In this document: positions 11,523 through 20,399 of the stretch, piece after piece
Layout of the letters: every line of letters starts with the position of its first letter
Position numbering within the stretch: position 1 is the first letter of the stretch
From: Celoporthe dispersa
Lineage: Eukaryota; Ascomycota; Sordariomycetes; Diaporthales; Cryphonectriaceae
Length of the DNA: 64,000 nt
Reading direction: 5' to 3'
Assembly (NCBI GenBank): GCA_016584495.1
Contig: WAID01000005.1
Location: 2,637,436 to 2,701,435 of the forward strand
Made by a program: the position numbers and the translations under genes
The notes under the pieces: model-generated
What the model was told of the DNA's origin: nothing
Seen by the model: the letters and a program-made list of their open reading frames with translations, nothing else
Databases searched by the model: none

Positions 11523-12293
11523 CTACGGTGATATGTAACCAAGTCGAGCACGCCGACAGAAAGGACGACCAGATGTCTGAAATGTGACAGAGTCCCACGG
11601 CTCCTTCCATCGCAAGATCAAGCGTGTACAGTGAACTGTATGTTCGTAGCTGAAGAGTTCGTCGTCCAGCGGCCTGTTGTGGATGACGGCCCGGTGCAGC
11701 TTCCTCCAAAGATAGAGACAGTGCCCAATGTGGAAGTCATACAGAGGATAGATCTTCTCAAACTGGCCAGCCATCACAGATACTTGATCCAGCTCCGTTG
11801 TGTGATGAGGATCCGCGAACCAGGTATAGTTGATTTGTGGTTCCTGCAACATCTCCTGCAGCGCCTCGCCGTCAAAGCATTCGGGAGAGTACCAGCGCGA
11901 GGCCATAACATCAAAGTGACAGCCCTTCGCTTCCGCCTCCTGCCAACTGTCGCCACATTGAGTGCCTTCCCATACGATCCCATCCTCCACTTTCGTTGCC
12001 GCTGCTGGATCTGCCGTAGAAGAGTCGGATGTTGTGGCCTCTGCTGGAGACGTTGTTGCTGATATCTTCAATAGAGCCCCGTAGAATAGTAACCCCACAA
12101 AGATTCCGCAAACAAAACAAACAATGTGTGAGAGGATTGGGATACACTTCCTTAGACAACGGGCTCGTGAGTTTGCCGTGGTGCTCAACAAGTAGTCGTC
12201 TGAAAGTCGAGAAAGGCCCCGATCGGCCGCATCTTCTTCAGGACAATCTTGAAGAGGCTCGTATTTGGTAGATAGTGCTTTCGAAGGCGCCAT
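11523..12293 (-). CDS. Membrane-anchored HXXHC protein, divergent UstYa-like
   Basis: A 256-residue protein starting MAPSKALSTKYEPLQ, with one membrane segment (HIVCFVCGIFVGLLFYGALL, about residues 60-80) and a lumenal domain. It carries both HXXHC motifs that define the UstYa family: HIGHC in FHIGHCLYLWRKLHRA and HTVHC in EHTVHCTRLIL. Ahead of them is a cysteine block, CGDSWQEAEAKGCHFD, then W...PEC, which the canonical UstYa-like gene at 6770-7838 lacks but the gene at 13228-13941 shares. Tandem oxidases of this kind sit next to precursor genes in dikaritin clusters, so a role in modifying the nearby repeat peptide is a reasonable inference. The C-terminal 30 residues (RRARLGYISP end) look irregular, and a missed intron near 11560-11600 is possible. 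Confidence 0.75.
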   Translation of the reverse strand: MAPSKALSTKYEPLQDCPEEDAADRGLSRLSDDYLLSTTANSRARCLRKCIPILSHIVCFVCGIFVGLLFYGALLKISATTSPAEATTSDSSTADPAAATKVEDGIVWEGTQCGDSWQEAEAKGCHFDVMASRWYSPECFDGEALQEMLQEPQINYTWFADPHHTTELDQVSVMAGQFEKIYPLYDFHIGHCLYLWRKLHRAVIHNRPLDDELFSYEHTVHCTRLILRWKEPWDSVTFQTSGRPFCRRARLGYISP

Positions 12294-13227
12294 GGAGAGA
12301 AAAAAGAGCACAAAATTGGCGAGTATAAAGGCCTCGATGGCTATATGTTGGTGTGTGACTGCGCCGAAGTGAGTTGTCGGGACGCGTCTACGAATGCTGC
12401 AATACTATTTAAAGCCTTATACCGTTACGCCCACGTTTTTTCTAATCGCAACTGCAAATTCTTCTTGTACCAGGTAGCGGTGTAAAGAGGAAATTAGGAA
12501 CGATCTATTGTGGTGGCACAGTGTAAAACTTTCCTTAGTGCACAGGTGTGGATCGCAATAGGTCCGCCTTGGTTTGATTTGATACTCCTCCTCCGGCCTG
12601 TATGATCCTGCCGGCTACAGCAGTGGGATGGAATTTTCTGGTCTTCTAAGTATACTTGTACCAAATCAGAGTAACTAGGGTTCAACTGATCACGAGAGCA
12701 ATCTGCAGGGCGCTAACACCTCCAACCTTGCCTTTCTGGAGCAGGTACCTAAGTGCGTATGACATCCCATGTCTACCTCCACAGGGCCCCGGCCCGTTGG
12801 TGATGATGATTGGCGTTACGAGCACCTTGTGCCTCGGCCATCTTACTTATCTCTGTCAATGCCAGTGCGTAGACACGGTGCGGCAGCAGTGTGACGAAAA
12901 CGTTCTTTTAGATAGACCACAGCAACCCCCCTGAGAAGAGAGGCGGCGAAACACCGATGGCGGACATTCTCCTGGGGCACTCGATGTAGATCTGTCATTC
13001 AGTCCAAGTCCTTGAGCACGCGGGGTCTATCACTACTTTACTTAATTTCTGGAGAGTTGTTCGTCAAGGGTTGCCCAAGTGCTGGAGCAACCTGTCCCTG
13101 ATTTGGTTCCAAAAAGCAAAGGTCTTCTCAGCCTTCATTTATTATTCCAACTAGCCAACCTGTCTGCTACACCAAAAGAATGAATTCATATATGCGGTAA
13201 ACATAACTCTCATATTCTACAGATTTG
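12294..13227. other. Intergenic region between two divergent HXXHC genes
   Basis: Holds the promoters of the divergent HXXHC genes on both sides. No coding frame I would support; open frames here lack domains and splice logic. The 5' exon of the right-hand gene may lie near its right edge. Confidence 0.35.
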
Positions 13228-13941
13228 ATGCCCTTGTGGGTTCGTGGATTGCCGTTGACAAGAACAGGGTTCCTTCCAGTGAGCGTGAGCCAGACGACGA
13301 GTGGAAGAAGGAATCCATCTCCGCGGATACGGTTGTAAATCGAATCATAAAAAGCCAGCCGAGGGACCCACGTCAAGACAATCATATGGTTCGTGAAAGA
13401 CCTGTTGCTGTTGGGCCTTGCCATCCAAGGGCTCTGGTATATATACAACCAAAGGCCAGCGGAACAGCTGCACAACATCGCCGCCGCCAGTGATGACGAC
13501 CGCAGCTGCAACTGCGGCGCCTCCGTCACCGAAGCCATCTCGCGTGGATGCAAATACGACTCTCTAGCGGCGGGTTGGCTCCCCGAGCACTGCCGCGATG
13601 ACGACTTGACCGCCGAGTTCGAGCGCGACGGTGATGGCCCCGATGGCTCATGGACATACTGGCTCGACCGAAATCACACGCAGGAGATATCGTTGGATGA
13701 GCTGGCCTTGAAGGGAGACGATTCAGATTTTCGATTCCACATGTCCATCGAGTGGCACAAGATACACTGCATCTACTATTGGCGTAAGGAGCACCGGGCG
13801 CGCTTCAATGGCAAGAAGGTGGAGCGGAGATCCGATAGTGAAGGTCATATCAAGCACTGCGGTATGATCCTCAGCGGTATGAGTGGCCCGGGCACTGTTG
13901 CTGGAGTTGAGTTGAACATGGACCAGGTGGAGGAGGAATAA
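13228..13941 (+). CDS. Membrane-anchored HXXHC protein, divergent UstYa-like; 5' end uncertain
   Basis: Clear coding from about 13378 to the stop at 13941. A membrane segment (IIWFVKDLLLLGLAIQGLWY) leads into a domain with the cysteine block CGASVTEAISRGCKYD, then W...EHC, and both HXXHC motifs: HKIHC in EWHKIHCIYYWRKEHRA and HIKHC in GHIKHCGMIL. The layout and the ..YYWRK.HRA stretch match the gene at 11523-12293, making them a paralogous pair. The frame is closed upstream by a stop at 13348, so a 5' exon is needed. Two options fit. One is ATG 13228 with an intron 13279-13377. The other is an exon ending at 13334 with a 43-base intron, but it has no visible ATG. It presumably acts in the secretory pathway on the same substrate as its relatives. 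Confidence 0.7.
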
Positions 13942-15573
13942 CTCCTGGGGGGGTTGGAGGGCTATGAGGAAGGAGGACATAACTTCGAGGATAGCTTTTG
14001 TGGCCCACCCTGAAAGCTATAAGGCTATTTCAGCGGAATAGATTTCTCTCAATCATATGATTAGGTTGGCAATTAAATCCTTATACATTTTTTTAATGCT
14101 CCTGGATCCATTTAATTACAGCATACCGAGGGGGATATCGATAATGTAGCAAGGTGAGGCAGATTTATAAGACTCAATGCTATCTAGATAAATAAGCAAA
14201 CCAAGAGACGAGCCAAAGTCGCTGATTGGCATTGTTGGCTTTATTGAGAAATGCTGATCAACACCTGCGATTATCGAATGCAAAGAATAATATAACAACG
14301 GGTTTAACATGGAAACTATAAATATAATACGCATTTTAGGCGATACTTAAAATCCTATAATGCTGCTAGCCTCTACACGCAACATAAGTTCGGGTTTTAA
14401 TAGGAGCATTGTGCTGGAGATATATAGTTATAGTATAAGTTATTGCCTGCTCATTATATCCTAGTAGTTCCACCCTCTGACTATGTCTAATTGCTTCGAA
14501 TAATAGCATGCCTCACTCGCTGCGCTATCCAGGTGCACTGCTGAGCATACTGTAGAATACTAATAGAAACTGACGATGCCAAAGAACGGGACTGTTTGCG
14601 AACTGGATATTAAGCTGTATAATACCAACTCGACTTGGCAAGAAACTTTTACTCAGATGGACTGGAAGTACACTACTGGTTTTGCGCATCCACCTACTGC
14701 GAAAACGGCGCGTTGGGCATGAACGAGTTACCGATTTTTTTTGTTGTTGGGGGGGGGGGGGTTCTGAGGATTGTCGAGATTCGCAGCTTGTGATCAGAAT
14801 AGTGCAGAAAGATCGCCCATGAAGTAATTCAATCCAGTTATCATAGACCGGGCATTTGCTGGTTATGTTGGTCGTTTGATAAGGTTGGGCTGTCGAGACC
14901 TTGTAGTCGAACCATAGAAAGTATGGGATGTTAGGTTGTGAGTCGAGGATCATCTAGAAACACTGCGGGCACTGTACTTGTCGTTAATCAAGAGGCTTCA
15001 TTTGTGGATCTTTATTCTAAATACTAAACTTACCACCTAATAATTTCAACAGTCCAGCCTCCAAAGCTATCGCGATCTATCTTTCGAGTGTAGAAGCATA
15101 TCGACCCATTCTGCTTACAGGGTCTCTGAGATAAAACTTCCAACCATACTGCCAGGAAACTGTACTGCTCTACAGTGGATTTGACAGCAGACCGTAAGCT
15201 GAACTTATAGAGGTGGGGTGGAGTCGAATCAATAGCATCGTCTGATCCTCTTTGCAATACATCCATAGCTGCCTCTTGCATAACTTGTGGAAAGAAGGCT
15301 ATATTGCAACGGGCCCGAAGAAATAAAAATACTATAGAAAGCCATGACATACTAACTACTTATCTGAGGCTATCTCGGTGTCTGGGCGTTGGTTGGTAAC
15401 GGGGCTGTACATGGTCCTAGCATTGGTAGTGAGTCACTGGCCCCCGAATGCAACCAGCAGTATGTGTTCTCTACTTTCTATGTTCTTATTGCACGCTCAG
15501 ACAAAACAAAATGAATCAGACGCTTCGTCAAAGGACCTATTCTTCACGCATCTAAGTTTCACTAAGTTATAAC
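13942..15573. other. Gene-poor stretch with a 13-base G run
   Basis: No gene I can support. Bases 14000-14460 are AT-rich. A run of 13 G lies at 14749-14761. A minus-strand open frame around 15030-15260 has protein-like composition (SLRSAVKSTVEQYSFLAVW) but no start, partner exon or known motif. Confidence 0.3.
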
Positions 15574-16390
15574 ATGCTTCAGACGGCGAAAGACCGTTTC
15601 TCGGAGACTCTCCGCATAGGGATTCTCTCAGGCAATCTGGAAGCTGTCAAAGCATCTTACGCAGCCTTGCCAGCAGATGCACCCCAAAAAGCCGATATCG
15701 TCATGGGAATCGCGCAATGCGCTGCAGGAACAGCACAGGTCACAATCTTGGGATGGTGCTTCAGCGTGGGGCTCGTGGTCCCTCGCAGCTCGGATAACCA
15801 CGGGCTCTACCACGGGCATGTAGTGCAAGGTCGACGGCCGTGTGGGGCATGCTGATAGCTCACGGCTTGGATCCCAATGCTCACACTAGCGAGGCCGTAG
15901 GCGACGCCTTGAGTGAAGCTGTTTACGAGGCAATTTGCCTCTGGTCAGATTTTCCCTAGAAAATGGACAGGACCCAAATAGCGCCGGTGGTTCCGATGAG
16001 CATGAGCTAGGTGTCAGTGCGCTGGTCGGGGAGCAGCCATCTAGGGCCGTGGAGACATTCCATCTGCTACTGAAGTATGGATGGAGTCTCAAAGCCGAAT
16101 ACTACGGCGCAGCACATGTCGCTGCTACTGAGCTTGGAAATATAGATGCGCTCCGGCTGTTGGTGGAGAATGGTACCGTCCTAGAGACGACAGGGCTTTG
16201 GAATCCAGTGGATATATGGGAGGACCCTACTGGCACGCGGGGAACGGCACTCTATCGAGTGGTATACAAGGGAAGAAAGGAAGCTGTAGCATATTTGCTT
16301 GAGAATGGGACAAATCCGGCGTATACGGACGACGAGGGTAGATCATGTTGGTGGGCAGCAAATAAAAGAGGGAATGAGGACAGAGGTTGA
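15574..16390 (+). pseudogene. Decayed ankyrin-repeat gene
   Basis: Starts at ATG 15574 with a helical segment (LRIGILSGNLEAVKASYAALP) and continues as ankyrin-like repeats: WGMLIAHGLDPNAH, LVRFSLENGQDPN, LLLKYGWSLKAEYYGAAHVAAT, ALRLLVENG, and AVAYLLENGTNPAYTDDEGRS. The reading frame changes at least twice, near 15735-15850 and near 15930. The gene stops abruptly at 16390 just after the fifth repeat. From there the opposite strand reads as a glycosidase relic, so the 3' part of this gene has been lost at that junction. Confidence 0.65.
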
Positions 16391-17224
16391 GGCCCTGGTC
16401 GTCTAGCTCGGCGCTCGTGCGGATGTGGGACATGGTCTCGGGCGTGCCGACAGCGGTCGTGAGGTCTGGCGCGAGCTCCTAGACCCAGATATCCCAGGGC
16501 GTAACGTTGGAGGTGCTCCCATCGATGGCGCCCTTTCGCACGTCAGACATGATGTAGTGAGTGCTGTTTGGTGCAGACATGACATCGAAGTCATGCAACA
16601 CGTAGTCCCCGCTGAGCAGGCCTGGCAGGTAGCTCCACGCCCCCCCCCCCCTCGGCGACGGCGAGGTCGCATAGTAGAGAGCTACTAGGCCGTCTCCACC
16701 ATAATCATCACGTACTGGTTAGTCTCGCTGCTGTAGCGCACAAGCGGCTTGGTGAGGTTGGCCACCGTAATAGGGGGCTAGTAGAAATCCTCAAGCTTCC
16801 AGTTGGTCAGATCTGGCGACGAGAAAGTCTTGATGCCGCAGTTGCCATCGGCGCCGTAGTCCCCGGGTGGGTATACCGGGGTGGCTGGATACCACTCGGG
16901 CAAGGTGATGGAGTACATAAAGAGGGCGCCGACGCAGCCCCAGGTTGCAGAGTACATCCAGTATTTACCTTCCCAGTAGCTGAGGTGTGGCTCAACCATC
17001 TCGAGGCCGTCACCGTCGACCGTTCGTGGGTAGACGGGTTTACCGTACTTGAACGGCTGTAGCGGGTGCGGCGGCAGTCTATCGTCGCCCTCGAGAATGT
17101 CCTCTGCAGCGAAGTTGACTTTGGATGCATACGGCGCCGAAGACCGAGGTAAGTCTGCGGCGACAGCACCCTGTAGGGACAACGCCACCACCAAGGCAAT
17201 CTTTGGCAGACTGAGAAGAGTCAT
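16391..17224 (-). pseudogene. Secreted GH43-type glycosidase, N-terminal part, broken
   Basis: The ATG at 17224 opens a signal peptide (MTLLSLPKIALVVALSLQGA, then VAA). A beta-propeller start follows, with EMVEPHLSYWEGKYWMYSAT, PPGDYGADGNCGIKTFSSPD and LTNWKLEDFY, typical of GH43-like plant-polysaccharide enzymes. Downstream, homologous sequence continues (PPITVANLTKPLVRYSSETN, LHDFDVMSAPNSTHYIMSDV) but is interrupted. A TAG follows LEDFY where Gln is expected. There are frame changes near 16685 and at the C/G run near 16640. Another TAG interrupts W-V-stop-E-L. Both stops are CAG-to-TAG changes. Homology ends at about 16391, exactly where the ankyrin relic on the other strand ends. The product could not fold. 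Confidence 0.7.
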
Positions 17225-18060
17225 TGTCTCGTATGTGGGCTGCAAGGGACAGAAAGTGCGAGATAGAAACAGTCCTGCCAAGTCTGGGTTGACTATCCAG
17301 GGGATTCGTAATAGCCATCTGTTTCTTTTCAGTAATTAATTAGGAGACCGACATATTGTTATATGCAGTTGCATCTGCCCTTTGCTTTCCCCAGCTCAAG
17401 AGGATCGTCCATGACTGGATGGACAAGGGACTCGACAAATAAGCTCGGCCGGGTATGTAGAATGGTTGGCCGACGAGTTCCGTTGAGGTGCAACCAGATA
17501 CCAGCTCTCTAACTGGGCGGTGACCCGGGGATTCAGATCATCACAGCATTGCGATATTTGATGAGAAATTACGCAACCACCGTGGCCGGCCCTTAACGAG
17601 CAGGGCTCCAGACTATCAAAGCGCTGCGACAATATTGGACTTGAGGGGTCTCTCCGGCTACCAAACACGCTTTCTGCTTAGAGCCTTAGACGGCCTTGCG
17701 TGCTCGGAAGCTGCGACGACTTCCGCTCGGCTGGGAGACTACGGTGTGCAGGCGCCCCGCATTCCCCGCCCCGCATAGGGAGCGACATGGGGGCGACAAG
17801 GTATCCCGGTGGCACGTAAACGACCATTCTTCCGCTGTTGGTAGCGTTCTAGGGTTCTGCCCTGGGAAGTTTTTCACTCAGCACCATGGCGGTGTCACTG
17901 CAAACCTACCAGTGGCATTATAATATAAGTATTTCCACAGGAACCCTTTGTGGGGCGTGTTCTCCTCAGCAGTACATAGTACAGACGAGCTTGCCTCTCC
18001 CCGTCCGACAGTTAACGGGGCAGCCTCGGGTCGACTCTTGCTCTCACTGTGACCGTCATC
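17225..18060. other. Intergenic region
   Basis: Carries the start of the GH43 relic on the left and the promoter of the transporter on the right. Open frames on both strands lack domains. No RNA gene or repeat recognised. Confidence 0.35.
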
Positions 18061-20073
18061 ATGTCCTTCAAGGCGTGGCGTCATCTGACGCCCTCCCTCA
18101 TATTCAGCTGCCTCGTCTTCCTGCAAGGCTCCCTTCTGTTCGGCTTGTGAGTTACAACGCGAAAACAAGACCTCAATATTTGCAGCGAGCGAGGTAGAGC
18201 TGATCGAAGACTTTTGCATCCAACAGAGACACCGGCTCTTTCGGTTCTCTCCAGGCTCTACCGGCTTTCCTTCGGCGCTTCGGCGTGGAGACTGCCGCCG
18301 GTACCTATAAGCTGCCGGCCTCGCGCACGTCGCTGATGAACTCGCTACCGTGGGTCGGTAAGATTAGCGGCTGCTTTGCCTCAGAGGCCTTGATCGAACA
18401 TCTGGGCTACAAGAAGACTATGTACATAGCGGGATGCATTCAGTTCATTGCCATCATCAGTATGTATCTACCCCTTTCGTGTCCCCTGTCCAGCCGGTTT
18501 CTATGCGCATGTGGAGAGTGGACGACTCGAAGCCGCTAACGTGACGTGGCCAATAACAATAGTCGAGTTGACGGCACATGAATGGCCTCAGTTCACGGTT
18601 GGCCGCATCATCGCCTACTCTGCGGTCGGCTTAGTCGAAAATGCAGTGCCCTCCTACAGTGCCGAGATGGCCCCAGCGGCCATCCGAGGCCTTCTGTCAG
18701 GCTCTATCATGTTTGTCACGGGCCTGGGAAACCTCTGGGGCGCCGCTATATCTCGTGCATTCGTTACAACTACGGAACAGAAAGGGTGGATGATTCCGAC
18801 ATGCATGCAGCTGATCCCGGCTGCCTTGATACTCGCGCTCGTGCCCTTTACCCCAGAGTCCGCACGTTGGCTGGTCCTCAAGGGCCGTAAAGAAGAGGCT
18901 AAGACAGCTCTTGACAGGATCAGGCCCTCCCATGACATCCAGAACGGAGCTACCCAGGCGAAGATCAACGCGCTGGAGCAGCTTTTCGAAGACCCGCACG
19001 CGCAAGATCAAGGCTCCTGGCCAGAGCTCTTTCGCGGGAACTACCTCCGACGAAGCTGGGTAGGCTTTTTTCTTTCTTTGATTCCTTAATTATGCACACT
19101 CCAAATCACGCCTCCTTTTGTCTCTTCACGCGTTTCTAGCCAGCGGCCGAGAAGCTCGCCCACTTACAAATGCCATAGATCTGCGCAACTCTCTTCATTC
19201 TAGAGCAGACAAACGGTAACCAGTTCGTGCAGTCCTATGCTGCTACATTCTACGTCGACCAAGGAGAAGGCTCCATGTCTTTCACGTACAGCATTATTGG
19301 TCAGGTTGTCAGTGTGATCGGAGGCGCTGTCGCCTTGTTGCTCCTTGACATCACCGGCAGGCGCCCTCTAATGATTGGTGGGAGTATTGGCTGTACCTGT
19401 CTGCTTTACATCGCTGCTGGCCTCGGGACCTCCAAGAACCTTAGCAAGAGCGGAGCGAACATGGTTCTGGTCTGTTTCATGACGCTTCCAGGATTTACCC
19501 GTGCGTCGGCCAGCATGAATGCCTTCCTGACAGGCGCCGAGATAGGAGGCCTGCGCATGCGAAAGAAGATCATGGTAAGCTTCTTGAGAGTAGCCACAGA
19601 AGACGCTCATTATCTGCCACCACTGACCACCCCATAGGCGTTTGGAACTGCATGCGACGTAGCAGCGGCGTTTCTCGTCACTTTCGTTACTCCGTACCTA
19701 CTGCCAAGCATGGGTGTCAACATCGGCTGGATCTTCGGCTCTGTCGCTGCCTTCTCTGTCGTCTGGTCGTACTTCTTCTTTCCTGAGCTCAAGGTAAGGC
19801 TCCCGGCTCCCTACTCTCATGACCGGGGGAGGAGGGCAGGCGGCATCTCCTGCTCATCTTCCTGGCTGGGACATCTTCACGCGATGCTGACCCGCGCACA
19901 CCGAACTATAGGGCCGCTCTCTGGAAGAAGTGGACGAGCTGTTCGAAGCTCGACTCTCCGCCCGCCAGTTCTCCAAATATGAGACTCACGGTGCAGGCCA
20001 TCTCCTCGCACAAATTGAAAATGAAGGAACTGTGAACGAGAAAGCTCACACGGAGACCGTTGAGCGTGTCTAA
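18061..20073 (+). CDS. MFS sugar-porter-family transporter
   Basis: Six exons (18061-18146, 18227-18459, 18563-19059, 19179-19574, 19638-19793, 19912-20073) join in phase to give 509 residues with about 12 membrane segments. Sugar-porter marks are FGLDTGSFG in helix 1, GRIIAYSAVGLVENAVPSYS plus RGLLSG after helix 4, PESARWLVLKGRKEEA before the central loop, QTNGNQFVQSYAATFYV in helix 7, DITGRRPLM, and the C-terminal signature GRSLEEVDELFE. It should carry a sugar or related polyol/glycoside across the plasma membrane with protons; the substrate cannot be read. It stands tail to tail with a double-zinc regulator and 3.5 kb from an SGSH-type sulfatase, so uptake of a sulfated-sugar breakdown product is a plausible guess. 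No disruption seen. Confidence 0.9.
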
Positions 20074-20399
20074 CACTGGCTTGGGTTATTTACATGATGT
20101 TGTTTCTATAACTACTGGCGTGCAAGTCAAGTCGAGTCGTAGAGGCAATGAGCCCTTAATTACTGGTTCTTCAGCCTCAATTCAGTTGGAGAGCAGGTGA
20201 TTTGTGTTGTCAAAAAGATAGGATTAGGGGTTTCTTTGGTGAATCCGTAATGTGTCCTGCGTAGCATGTTCTTCATCTGAGCAAGGGTCGCATGTCCCGA
20301 CGTCACCTCCCAAGCTGTTCTTTCCAGCACTGTCAAAAGAACTCTCCGTTCCGATTGATAACAAAGCAGTGCTCTCTACCAGCACATCAGCTAGCTCTA
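20074..20399. other. Shared 3' region of two convergent genes
   Basis: Lies between the stop codons of the transporter and of the regulator, so it holds both terminators. Nothing else seen. Confidence 0.4.

Noticed and set aside
13167..13553. Minus-strand frame of 128 codons
   Set aside because: Antisense to the membrane segment and cysteine block of the HXXHC gene, which has family motifs.
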